The notes under the pieces were generated by a model, which did no database searches, was not told where the DNA came from, and saw only the letters and a list, made by a program, of their open reading frames with translations. Below, piece after piece: positions 35,149 through 46,484 of a DNA stretch of 64,000 nt (its first letter is position 1; the number at the start of each line of letters is the position of its first letter). The stretch is from Coptis chinensis (Eukaryota > Streptophyta > Magnoliopsida > Ranunculales > Ranunculaceae): NCBI GenBank assembly GCA_015680905.1, contig CM027377.1, positions 35,364,501 to 35,428,500 of the forward strand, read 5' to 3'. A program made the translations under genes and the position numbers.

Positions 35149-36613
35149 TCGTGCATTCGTCGGAAGGTTAAAAGCTGAAGAAAAATTGATTGTTCAGGAT
35201 TTGTCTTTGAGTGGTGTTAAACCGCGTGAAATGTTCATAGTCCATACTGTACGTACTACGAACAATCAATGTTCATAATCATGAGCTATGAATATTCTTT
35301 GTTCATACCACAATTCGACTATGAGCAATGATTGTTCATAGTTCTGTAGCTATGAACAGTGATCGTTCATAGTCCGGTAGCTATGAACACTCAATGCTAT
35401 GAACAATGAGTGTTGAGCTATGAACAATGAGTGTTCATACCACAATTGATTGTTCTTACTATGAACAATGATTGTTCATAGTCATGAGCTATGAACATTC
35501 TTTGTTCATACCACAATTGGACTATGAACATAACAGAAGGTTGGAACGCTTGCAGAGGAATATGTCATATGTTAACATAATATTCTAGTATGACAAATAT
35601 AGTATTATATTTATCTGTGATTCTTATGATATACTACCAAACGAATATATTATAAAAAGTGCCATAACATTTGAGTATGACATATATAGTGTTATATCTA
35701 TCAACGATTCTAGCGCTAATAATACTACGAAAAGTATAAAACTCTTATTAGCATATATAATAAAAAGTGACATAACATTTGAGTATGATATATATAGTGT
35801 CATATATATGTGATTCAACTACCGAACGTATAAATCTCTAATTCACATATATTATAAAAAGAGACATAACATTTGAGTATGACATATAGCCAACGATATC
35901 ATTGAATTATGTTATAAAAGTGACATAACATTAGAGTATGACATATATAGTGTCATATATATCATATAAAACTCTTACTAGCATATATTATAATATCATA
36001 TATTATAGTAACATAATATTCGAAGTTATGACATATATAGTGTCATATCTATCCGTGATTAGACCCAACATATAAAACTCTTATTGACATATCTTATAAA
36101 AGTGAAATAACATTCAAGATGACATTTATGAGTATAGTCATATTAGTGATTGTAGCTTATGACATACTACCAAACGAAAAACTCTTATTGAATTAAACCA
36201 TTGGACCACCCATAAAGTATGATATACTTTATGTTTATAGAACTATTAATTACATACTATAGCCTATATGACATTTTTTATAACATATATCCATGCTTTT
36301 TACAATGCAATACGGGTAGTAGGCCACGTGCTCGTACTCTATGAAATATTAACTTATGAGTAATACTCACGTCACCCCGATTGTCTCTCTACACACCCAC
36401 AAGTTTATTCCAAAAAAATGTGGCTGTCCATTTGTGTTGAAAGGGGGAATTACTGAAACAACGAAGGTGGATGGATACTTGAGTGTTATGTGTGGAACTC
36501 ATAATCATACTATTGGGGAGCATCTTATAGGTCGCATTCATTAGGGAAGGTTAAAAAGTGAAGAAAAATTGATTGTTCAGATTTGTCTTTGAGTGGTGTT
36601 AAACCCGCGTGAA
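35149..36613. repeat. End of array unit 3 (to 35230) and array unit 4
   Basis: 35149-35153 is the right TCGTG target duplication. 35149-35230 completes the zinc-finger fragment of unit 3. Unit 4 then has a GAACA cluster (35231-35533), a TGACATA field (35570-36190) and a zinc-finger fragment (36356-36544: KKCGCPFVLKG, then a frame-shifting indel, VMCGTHNHTIGEHLIGR). Confidence 0.9.
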
Positions 36614-37988
36614 ATGTTCATAATCCATACCGTCACGATATTCTTAACAATCAATGTTCATAGTCATGAGCTATGAATATTCTTTGTTCATACCACAATT
36701 CGACTATGAACAATGATTGTTCATAGAACTGTAGCTATGAACAGTGATCGTTCATAGTCCGGTAGCTATGAACAATGAGTGTTGAGCTATGAACAATGAG
36801 TGTTCATACCACAATTGATTGTTCTGACTATGAACAATGATTGTTCATAGTCATGAGCTATGAACATTCTTTGTTCAAACCACAATTGGACTATGAACAT
36901 CCGCGTAAGGTTGGAGCTTGCAAAGGAATATGTCATATGTTAACATAACATTCTAGTATGACAAAAATAGTGTTATTTTTATCTGTGATTCTTATGATAT
37001 ACTACCAAACGAATATATTATAAAAAGTGACATAACATTCGAGTATGATATATATAGTGTCATATATATCAGCGATTCTAGCGCTAATAATATTACCAAA
37101 AGTATAAAACTCTTATTAACATATATAATAAAAAGTGACATAACATTTGAGTATGATATATATAGTGTCATATATATGTGATTCAACTACCGAACGTATA
37201 AATCTCTAATTCACATATATTATCAAAAGGAGACATAACATTTGAGTATGACATATAGCCAACGTATATCATTGAATTATGTTATAAAAAGTGACATAAC
37301 ATTAGAGTATGACATATATAGTGTCATATATATCATATAAAACTCTTACTAGCATATATTATAATATCATAAATTATAGTAACATAATATTCGAGTTATG
37401 ACATATATAGTGTCATATCTATCTGTGATTAGACCCAACATATAAAACTCTTATTGACATATCTTATAAAAAGTGAAATAACATTCGAGTATGACATTTA
37501 TGAGTATAGTCATATTAGTGATTGTAGCGCTTATGACATATTACCAAACGTAAAACTCTTATTGAATTAAACCATTGGACCACCCATAAAGTATGATATA
37601 CTTTCTGTTTATAGAATTATTAATTACATACTATAGCCTATATGACATTTTTTTATAACATATATCCATGCTTTTTACAATGCAATACGGGGTAGTAGGT
37701 CACGTACTCTGTACTCTATGAAATATTAACTTATGAGTAATACTCGTCACACCCCGATTGTCTCTCTACACACGACAAGTTTATTCCAAAAAAAATGTGG
37801 CTGTCCATTTGTGTTGAAAGGGGAATTACGAAACAACGAAGGTGGATGGATACTGAGTGTTATGTGTGGAACTCATAATCATACTATTGGGAGCATCTTA
37901 TAGGTCGCATTCATTAAATTCTGAAGGTTAAAAGTCAAGAAAAATTGATTGTTCAGGATTTGTCTTTGAGTGGTGTTAAACCGCTGAA
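36614..37988. repeat. Array unit 5
   Basis: GAACA cluster at 36614-36903, TGACATA field at 36940-37560, and a zinc-finger fragment at about 37735-37988 (KKCGCPFVLKGELRN and VMCGTHNHT) with a one-base loss at 'attgggagc' near 37888 that breaks the frame. Confidence 0.9.
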
Positions 37989-39079
37989 ATGTTCATAGTC
38001 CATAATGTGACGCATTTACTTAACAATCAATGTTCATAGTCATGAGCTATGAATATTCTTTGTTCATGCCACAATTCGACTATGAACAATGATTGTTCAT
38101 AGTTCAGAAGCTATGAACAGATGATCGCTCATAGTCCGGTAGCTATGAACACTCAATGCTATGAACAATGAGTGTTGAGCTATGAACAATGAGTGTTCAT
38201 ACCACAATTGATTGTTCTTACTATGAACAATGATTGTTCATAGTCATGAGCTATGAACATTCTTTGTTCATACCACAATGGACTATGAACATCACGTAAG
38301 GTTGGAGCTTTGCAGAGGAATATGTCATATGTTAACATAACATTCTAGTATGACAAAAATAGTGTTATATTTATCTGTGATTCTTATCATATACTACCAA
38401 ACGAATATATTATAAAAAGTGACATAACATTCGAGTATGACATATATAGTGTCATATCTATCAGCGATTCTAGCGCTAATAATACTACCAAAAGTATAAA
38501 ACTCTTATTAGCATATATTATAAATAGTGACATAAAATTTGAGTATGACATATATAGTGTCATATATATGTGATTCAACTACCGAACGTATAAATCTCTA
38601 ATTCACATATATTATAAAAAGAGACATAACATTTGAGTATGACATATAGCCAACGTATATCATTGAATTATGTTATAAAAAGTGACATAACATTAGAGTA
38701 TGACATATATAGTGTCATATATATTATATAAAACTCTTACTAGCATATATTATAATATCATATATTATAGTAACATAATATTCGAGTATGACATATATAG
38801 TGTCATATATATCCGTGATTAGACCCAACATATAAAACTCTTATTGACATATCTTATAAAAAGTGAAATAACATTCGAAAGTATGACATTTATTAGTATA
38901 GTCATACCAGTGATTGTAGCTTTTATGACATACTACCAAACGTATAAAACTCTTATTGAATTAAACAATTGTTTTACATTGAACCATTGGACCACCCATA
39001 AAGTATGATATACTTTACGTTTATAGAACTATTAATTACATACTATAGCATATATAACATTTTTTATAACATATATCCA
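37989..39079. repeat. Array unit 6, truncated
   Basis: GAACA cluster at 37989-38294 and TGACATA field at 38320-38960. The unit stops at 'acatatatcc' (39078), before the zinc-finger part. The next sequence is the start of the dispersed ~1 kb block also found at 50.89 and 62.18 kb, so the array ends at a junction between two repeat families. Its TGACATA field is closest in wording to unit 1 ('agtgacataaaatttgagta'). Confidence 0.9.
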
Positions 39080-40075
39080 CGAGCTCAAAGCCATTTCCTT
39101 CGAACAAAGTACATCCCACCTAAGCAAAAGCGGCCATTAAGATTAATTGATCGACCATATTTGGAAGTCTGAAAGTGGAAGTAAACCAATCCGCTTCCCT
39201 ATATATCTATATTTCTTGACGTTTGAAGTGGGTTGAGTGTAGTTGTTCTTTACTTAAATAGTCTAATTTGTTATTTCTGGGTGATATTCTCATATCCCAT
39301 ATATTTTGAAATATAATAATGTCTTCGGCGCAGGTCGATGGTACTGCGATATACAGGGCCTTTGGATCAAGATTGATTGCAATACACACGCGACTTCTCG
39401 CGGTAAGGAGTGGCCCGATATGAGGGCACACCCATACATCACGCTTTAATTCATGATTTAGCAACAAAGACAATATAGTGTTCTTAATTGTATTTTATTG
39501 TTTTCACATATACTGATGTTCTCGAGGCATCCTCCATTGCCTAATTCCACAATTGTCAAGGAAACCAATGCGGTGCAACGGCTTGATTAAGGGCAATCGA
39601 TTTTCAAAGAAGAAGGACCTCGGTGCAGAACTACAAAGAGATGTAGTTGACGCTGGCAAACAAAAGAAGGAGAATAAGCCGGAAGCTTGGTGTTGAAGAG
39701 TCAAATTCCACTCCTAAAGTTGCGGGGATTACAAGATCCATGAAGCGTCTCGAAGGCCGACATTTGTGGAGTTTTACGTAAAGCAATGTTACATTAGAAG
39801 TCTTTCTATTCATAAACAGCCGAAGTGTTTCTCTTCATCAAGTATTTTGGCAATGTAAATAATCCCGGGTGACAAAGTTACAATCGAACTTGAAGTAGCC
39901 CGATGCAAATCCAGAAGATTGTAAGCTTCTTCAAGACTTGGAAACTAAAGAAAGATGTTTAATCAATGCAGAATCAAATAGGATTCCATGGCAACTATGT
40001 CCCAATCGAAATTCATTTCATACTATTGAGACATCGCGCACCTAAGCCATGAAAATCCATGAAAACCTATAATCA
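39080..40075 (+). pseudogene. Dispersed ~1 kb block, copy 1, with unknown coding remnant
   Basis: 'gagctcaaagccat' through 'aaaatccatgaaaacctataatcaatcaatc' matches 50886-51800 and 62183-63065. Inside, a degraded frame reads GAELQRDVVDAGKQKKENK, VEESNSTPKVAGITRSMK, and near the end EDCKLLQDLETKERCLINAE. The same words occur in the other two copies. I do not recognise the protein. It is lysine- and serine-rich in the first part and may be the tail of a captured host gene. Confidence 0.65.
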
Positions 40076-40222
40076 ATCAATCAATTAGTATATGACATTT
40101 ACGTTAACTTAATGCGAAATCAGCACCACAATGAATCCTCTACATCAATTGTACCCGCCATTTTACTAAAACCAAACCCAATGAGGACTCTTAGTAGCCT
40201 TGATTGCATACATACAATTGAT

Positions 40223-40403
40223 TCATGAACAATAATTGTTCATATCATAAATGGACTATGAACAGATGATTGTTCATAGTTTGGTAGCTATGAACACTCA
40301 TTGTTCATACCTCATAGCTATGAACAATGAGTGCTCATAGTCCATATTATGCGTCTTATGAACAATCAATGTTCATAGTCATGAGCTATGAATATTCTTT
40401 GCT
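40223..40403. repeat. GAACA palindrome cluster outside the array
   Basis: ATGAACAATAATTGTTCAT, TATGAACACTCATTGTTCAT, GAACAATGAGTGCTC and GAACAATCAATGTTC, separated by spacers 'agtttggtagct', 'acctcatagct' and 'agtcatgagct', which are shared with the array units. Confidence 0.88.
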
Positions 40404-40689
40404 CAAGAACTCTAAAGGACTGTTATCTCGATTCATTCATGCATACATTGATTAGGCTATTTCATTAAGGACTAATTTGACTATTATTTGATTAGCAAGC
40501 GCTAAAAAGTAAAACTAAGAAAATTGCATTCATATGTTTATATGTTTATTCATTACAGGGATATGGCACTCATATCTTGATTCATTCATGCATACATTAC
40601 TTTTTAAGACACATTTTTGCAAAGTCCGATAGTGCCATCTTTATGGTAATCGTTGGGTCAAATTTTTTGTCTTTTGTCTTGCCTCCCTC

Positions 40690-41110
40690 ATTGCATCAGA
40701 CAGACCACTCAAAACTTAAACATAGTGAGCATTTTAAGTACTTCCTCCCAGTGTTCAACCCATATTGAGTAGTCTTGAGTGACCTCTCTCCACCACACAT
40801 CTTGTTATTGCAGACACAATCGTTCCATGGGCATTGTATCTTCCAAAGGCTTGTATCTCCCCCCTTTGTGACATCCATTTGTTGAATCATTTTTAACATC
40901 TAAAATAGCCTCATCAAGGCATTTTAATCCACTTTGACAGTTCCCATATAGGCACTTTAGATACTTTCTATCGGGATTTCTTGATGTTAGAGAGAGCTGC
41001 AACATAAGAAACCCATCACATTTAGGATCTTTGCGGGGTTTTTACCCGAGGACATCTATAAGTTGGATGTCCTACTTCATCCATAAATTTGCACTCGCAT
41101 CGAAAAAATA
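40690..41110 (-). pseudogene. GRF-type zinc-finger protein fragment
   Basis: In the minus-strand direction: CECKFMDEVGHPTYRCP (about 41105-41050), LSLTSRNPDRKYLKCLYGNC (from about 40995), and after a gap CGGERSLKTTQYGLNTGRKY plus LKCSLCLSFEW (about 40800-40705). The pattern 'n-pGRkYlkC---C--FeW' is the GRF zinc finger, found in plant nucleic-acid-binding and transposon-associated proteins. Two to three degenerate GRF blocks follow each other in different frames. Neither start nor stop can be placed. Confidence 0.7.
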
Positions 41111-41655
41111 TATATAATTTCAAGAGAATTTTAGATGGCTCATTTTAGATACCCCTTTAAAGCACCGAAATCATTTGAAAAATCCCGCAGCTTGAAAAAG
41201 CGAAAAAGATGACAATATTGAAAATGTTAAACTTACTAACATTAGTTGAAGAAGAAGACATCAGTTTCTGAATTTTTTTTTTTTTAGTTTTCACTCACTT
41301 TTAAGGCTCCACTTTTAAAGGTTAAATTTGAAGCAATTGCTGACAAAGATGACTGCAACGACTCTCCAACGGTTACTCAATGACAACCGTTAGATTAATC
41401 TCATAGTGATAAAGGTGAGTTAGTTGCACGTGGACTAGTGAAGCCACGTTGGAAGATGCAAAACTAGGTTAAAGGGAAACAACATCTAACACTCGAACAA
41501 AAAAGTATTACAAAACAAAAAAAGTTTATTTATCTGCGACAACATCTAACAAAGTACTTAATCGGACAAGTACTTCAACAACATCTAACACTCAAACGAA
41601 AAAGGGAAACAAAAATTACAACGGTATATAAGAATAAAAATGATTAAGCCAATTT
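41111..41655. other. Non-coding stretch
   Basis: AT-rich with no gene. 'cgacaacatctaacaaagta' and 'aacaacatctaacactcgaac' recur three times within 41470-41600, a loose short repeat. Confidence 0.45.
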
Positions 41656-42330
41656 TCACAATCCGTGGTCTTAAGGAGCATGCAAACGAATTGATGAGTT
41701 GCAATAATGTGGCCAAGATGGATCGCTCTCGTAAAGAGCTTGCTGGCCAAAAGGATGTTGCTCAATGTACTTTTGGACATTTTTACTTGTCGCTAATCCT
41801 TCCAAATACATCCTAATATCACCCCGTGTCCTAAGGAATTATCGTTTTCATTCTGAAAATCGTATGAAGTCGGAATATGGCGGTGTGTGCGGAATTAAAC
41901 AATGCTTTATACACGGAGAATCATCCAACATCACGTGTTTGATTCATTATACTCTCTCCTCTCCCAAGGAAGATTTGGGTCGTTCTTATCCCAAAGTTTG
42001 ACCAGTTCTTTTAACATGACAGGCTTTGTCAATGTTGTCAACGCTGTCAACTTCGGTGGTAGTGCAATGGGATTGGTCCCAACAAAATGCCAACTGGTAC
42101 CTTCTTTTCGGGCATAATGAAATCGAGCGCATGGACCAAATTAAGTTTTTCCTTGATGACCATACACCCACATAGAACCTTTCAAAACAAAACTTCAGAA
42201 AATCATCACAGAATGGCCTCCTTATAATTGCCTTTCCGAAATGAATGTGTCGGTTCGCAATCGAATCCAGTGGCGGTCGAGCTTGTTAGCTACGTGAACA
42301 AGCACACCATTGAGATCAAGAATGAGAAGT
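41656..42330 (-). pseudogene. FCP1/NIF-type HAD phosphatase domain fused after Ulp1
   Basis: The domain starts inside the Ulp1 frame with NRILLILDLNGVLVHVANK (about 42332-42280), carrying the HAD nucleophile motif in the plant variant D-L-N-G-V-L-V. After a frame change come PFCDDFLKFCFERFYVGVWS (42225-42165), QLAFCWDQSHCTTTE (about 42080), LWDKNDPNLPWERREYNESN (about 41995), LDDSPCIKHCLIP, GDIRMYLEGLATSKNVQKYI and EQHPFGQQALYESDPSW (to about 41700). The order matches plant FCP1-homology phosphatases. The D-x-D second aspartate is replaced by N in this plant subfamily. At least four frame changes exist, so it is inactive as written. Confidence 0.8.
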
Positions 42331-43320
42331 ATTCGGTTTGGTTTACTCATTGGTGGTCTATGAATGACCACGCCTTCTTTACGCGAGATTTGGGCGTCTT
42401 CCTTTTTCTTTGAAACTGTCTCTGTAATTCCACAATCTAGAAGGTCCTTCGCTATTGTCATCCTAATATGGGCAGCGTCCCTTCCAAATTGGACGTGTGC
42501 ACCCCGCAGCAACTGATCTGCATAAGCTAGTACGAAAACACCGCAATTCCATGAATCATGTTGTTTAGCGCAGTGATCGATAAGAATAATTTCCCACTTG
42601 TCTCTGCGAATCGCGGACCGATGTATGCACTGAGGATCATGTACTAACAACCCATAAGGTAGCACTGCACCTATCATCTTCAAAGTTGGTAGAGTGTCGA
42701 ACATTACTGATTCTAAGGAATCATACAGAAGACACTTCCAAGTAGAAAAGTCAAAAACAGCAAGAACCCAGTGTTTGTTCATTCCCACACTCAAAGCCAT
42801 CATTACTCCTTTAGATTTCGTTGCGTGGGGTACATCACTTTTTTCTGAAACCATATCTCTGAAGAGCATGGTCAGGCTCCATGGCATTAGGGACGCAGTT
42901 TCTGAAATCTTTTGCTCTGTAGTCAGACTTCCATCATTTAACTTGCCCTCTAGGGTTCCATATAAGGTAAGTAGGGAAACCTGTATAACTCGAAAATTCT
43001 AATTGTTAAGTAATACAGTTGCTAAAAATATGAGAATGAGGTGGAGAGTGACATAACTAACCGGAATGAGCGTGTCCGCAATAATAGTGTACTTTCCTGA
43101 ATCCCGAGTTTTATACCGAGATTGCCCTTCCTTCAGCTGCCACCTTCTGAGTAATTCCATGTAGATGGAGACAACCTTAAAGGGAAATTTAAAAAAAAAA
43201 AAAAAAGGAAACAGATGGTAAAATAGGAAGAGAGGGTGACTAACCGGTAAGAGAATCAACAACATATATATTTTGCAAAGCAAAGATAGACCTCATCGTT
43301 CAGCCATCCTTGGTGCTTGA
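42222..43320 (-). pseudogene. Ulp1 (C48) SUMO-protease domain
   Basis: Upstream exon: FLKHQGWLNDE, ending at 43292. An intron with GT and AG ends runs 43177-43291. The next exon, 43062-43176, reads VVSIYMELLRRWQLKEG. A second intron runs 42981-43061. The long exon, 42980-42222, holds the catalytic set: NKHWVLAVFD (His), LLYDSLES (Asp), KQHDSWNCGVFVLAY (Gln and Cys, the latter in N-C-G-V-F-V). The frame is open through the whole domain. Ulp1 enzymes remove SUMO in the nucleus; plant transposons often carry such genes. It runs without a stop into the phosphatase motif downstream. Confidence 0.9.
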
Positions 43321-45900
43321 GAAAGGAGAAGCTTCTCAGATTTAGTTCTAAATCATGTCCATAGCGACTATGGACGATGGATGCAACAGCCCCTCGACCC
43401 TTTCATCTTCCTCATACCGGCTCCGGTAATAATGCGGTCGAGTTCTCGGGGCGTTGTGCATTTATCGCGTCACTAGGCAATTCATTCACTGTGGGTATTG
43501 AGTAGTTCCTCCCTACCAATGGAATTTCATCAAATTTTGCATGAATTTTGTCTTCGCAAATGGTATATATTGCTTCTTCAAGGTGAGAAAATTTGTTCCA
43601 ATCGCCTACTCTTCAAGTATACCATTGCTTCCCTACGAAAATCGGTCGTCGAAACATCACATATTCTTCGTGCGCGAATGGATGGAAAAATAACTCCCCG
43701 CAGGCAAATTTTATGCCGAGATTGGCAACCGTAGATTACAATGTTTAACAGACGCACCCGCAATGTTAACTCTTGCAAAAAATACTTGTAACTTAAGATA
43801 AAGGTGTTCGTAAACAATGCACAAACCACTTTTCCATCAGTTGTGTTAACGCCCAAATCTTCTTCAATGGTTGTATCCTCAATTTCAAAATTTGTTTCAT
43901 CTGCGGTGGGTGTACAATATCGTCCGGATTCTCAAAGAGCATATTCACGCCATCCGCCAATGTCATTAAGTCGAGCTCCCTATGGTTTTCGCAGAAGTTT
44001 GGGAGTGTTGGCTGCCCCATCATTTGCAAACACATGCGAAGATCGCGATAACTCTTTCTCAAAATTTTCATTCCTCAAAGAGTCCAAAGATTTCGTGGTC
44101 AAAACTTGTCGCATCTTCGGTGGGTGTACAATATCGGCGGATATTGTAATAGCATATTCACGCCATTTCCCAAAGTCATGAAGTCATGTTCCACTACATT
44201 GTCGACCACATCTAGAAGTTCCCCATGGTACTTTCGCCAAGTCGCGAGTGTTGGCCGCTCCATCATTTGCAAATAGCGGAGGATCGGATGTACTATTAAT
44301 TTCATTGACCGTTTGCATAACCGTGAACTGTGCCTCGCCACAATCGCGTCAGATTTTTTCAGAGCCTTTTTCCTAAAAGTAAGAAGGCCCTAGCGGTTCA
44401 CGACTGTTCCCCCAATCCGCTTCCGCTACAATATTGATTCTCCCACTGCTTGCTTGTTGGAATAGACTTTTCTTTGGGACTGTTCTTAGTTGAAGGTTTG
44501 TTGTGGTTTTTGGTTGGTGGTCTTGTCTGTTTTCCGCTCTTAGTTGATTTATTCTCACATTGTGTTATTGCCCTCCTCTTTGGAGGCTGAACAAAATCAT
44601 TATCACTACTATTCTCACCATCACCCCTTCTTTTAGCACAAGGCCCGCTTCCTTCAATTAACTACAAATATGAAAGTACATATAAATTTACCAAGACACT
44701 ATATCTGCTTCCAAAAAAACATTTAAGGGATGGGCTGGAGTACAAGAGTACTTAATTAATTACCAATGGTTGTCGATCTTCTACAGAACATTTTCTTCTT
44801 TTCGCACGACGTTCTAGTAATTCCTGCAAGGGCTGAATCCAAGGGAAAATTTTATTCATCTCGCATTTTTTGTAGTGCAAATAATAACATACATTCAATA
44901 ACACATAAAAATCACCACATTTTCTTCATCATCCAGACCAAATTTATTCCTGTTTTAGTAGGCACCTTCCTCACTTCCTTAGCAGGCACCCGATTTAAAT
45001 TCTACCAATTACAGGAGCACAAAACATTAGGTTTACTCATAACTACATTGTGGCAATATGAAGATACATCGCAAAGACACATTACCACGTTCGTTGCTCC
45101 ACATGACCACTTCCAAGATTAGGAGATTGCTCTAAGAACAACTTTGCAGCCCGGGCTACGACCCGCAATTACGAGATCACGGATGACAAGCTTTGTCGAT
45201 CTTGAAATTCTCAATATCAATAAAAGTGCAACACGCCAAAATTAACCTCATTCTCGCTTCTTCGCTCACGAAAAAAAATGTCCAAAGAAAGAAGCTTCTT
45301 ATCATCAGGTTCTTGCTGTAACAAACCATGAAATTCAGCACCAATTCAGAAATAATAATAACAGAACAACCATCCATCAAATCCAAAGTAACAAGACTTA
45401 TAAACCTTTAGCTTTTCGTAGACTCCTCTACTTGCACCGTTGGAGGAATATGTAACTTACCCAAAGATCGGGTTTCTTGGGGTTGTTTAATTTGGTCTCC
45501 CAAGTTCTCCACGGGTGGTTTTCCCAGTGGAAACCCACCCAACTTCAAAACAAGGGGAATATCTCCCCATCCACCCGGTGGACATTCAAAGTGGGCACAT
45601 GAAGGAAAACCCAACACTCGAATGCTAGTGCACACCCATATAGGGTGTGGGTAAACGGCTTTTCCGGTTGAACCTGAAAGTGCTTCTCCATATCTGTATG
45701 TAGAGCCTCAACACCACCACGAATGCCTTCAAACGCCGATACCCCCAAGGGAATTTGTCAAACTTCTTCAAATCAGCTGCAATATCAATATATTTTGACA
45801 TCAACGCCTCTTCGAACCGCTTGGCAAGAGGAAAGCCCCGAGCACAAACAAACGGTTAAGTCGGTGGATGTCGTCCACAGTGTTCGGATCACTACGCATT
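43321..45900 (-). pseudogene. Middle region of the DUF1985-Ulp1 gene
   Basis: 45900-45585 holds, in alternating frames, VDDIHRLNRLFVLGAFLL, RFEEALMSKYIDIAADLKKF, DKFPWG, SAFEGIRGGVEALH and THTLYGCALAFECWVFLHVP. This is the block that follows DUF1985 in plant Ulp1 genes ('l--F--yPWG---fe ... lyGfplAlq-W-fe-iP'). A lysine-, asparagine- and proline-rich linker (PPKRRAITQCENKSTKSGKQ) lies at about 44610-44540. Two similar blocks, LQMMERPTLATWRKYHGELL (44290) and LQMMGQPTLPNFCENHRELD (44020), show an internal duplication of about 250 bp. Exon borders are not resolved. Confidence 0.6.
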
Positions 45901-45904
45901 TAAA

Positions 45905-46448
45905 ACTCTCTTAGCTTTTTTCCTTGCCGCAAACTCGGTCAAGATAACGCCCCAAGCGGAGTCGAGCGTCTTCCCTCCGGCTGAAAATACCTTAGACGAA
46001 AATTAGAAGGGTCAAACACGTCCATTTTGTAAAACCACCGAGGTGGTGGCTCTGTGGATAGACCGTAAGGAGGGCCACATCGGAAGGATTGAAAGTCAAA
46101 TATCTGCTTTCCTATGTTGAAAGTCATTGGCAAAATCTTCTTTTCCAAAACCTCAACAATCAAATTTGGGTGGGTAACCAAATGAGTTTTCTCACCAACT
46201 GAACTCATATCAAGGAGAAAACCAAATGGAGACTTTTTGAAATGTTTGGTTTCATCGTTGTCGAATGTGGAAAACAGTTGCTCTTCCAAAGATTTTTGGA
46301 GAACATCGAAGTAACTTTGATGTTTCTTCACGGGAGGAGGTTTCGGCTTTTCCTTTTTCTTCGAAACAACCTTCTTCTTCACCTCCTTCTCTTTCTCCAC
46401 ATAGTTCCAATTAGGCACTACTTTCTTCTTGCCCCCACCCTTTTTCAT
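45905..46448 (-). pseudogene. DUF1985 domain, start of the Ulp1-phosphatase gene
   Basis: I choose ATG 46448 (MKKGGGKKKVVPNWNYVEKE) because it follows a possible acceptor and matches the start of the second copy at 48807. After a lysine-rich segment come FKKSPFGFLLDMSSVG, HPNLIVEVLEKKILPMTFNI and SFRCGPPYGLSTEPPPRWFY. 'F-kspFG-lLd ... l--evl-k ... f-i-------f----f----GL' is DUF1985, a domain known almost only from plant Ulp1-type and transposon-carried genes. Its function is unknown. The frame is open for 180 codons. With 43.3-41.7 kb it would form one gene of about 4.8 kb: DUF1985, linker, Ulp1, phosphatase. Confidence 0.8.
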
Positions 46449-46484
46449 TCTACACAAGAAAATTAAATTTTCAATTTCGAACAT

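Larger units (their letters stand above)
12030..39079. repeat. Tandem array of six ~1.38 kb units, split by an LTR element
   Basis: A conserved block recurs at fixed spacing; one landmark lies at 12472, 14685, 16052, 35624, 36992 and 38387. After removing the 18.18 kb insertion at 16969-35148 the spacing is 1.37-1.40 kb, except for the first unit at about 2.2 kb. Unit order: GAACA palindrome cluster (~0.3 kb), TGACATA palindrome field (~0.65 kb), 'ccattggaccacccataaag', then a zinc-finger exon fragment that runs straight into the next GAACA cluster. Units: 12030-14288 (long), 14289-15679, 15680-16968 plus 35149-35230, 35231-36613, 36614-37988, and 37989-39079 (truncated, without the zinc-finger piece). 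Confidence 0.92.

Noticed and set aside
42694..43002. Plus-strand 102-codon frame
   Set aside because: Antisense shadow of the Ulp1 exon and crossing an intron border.
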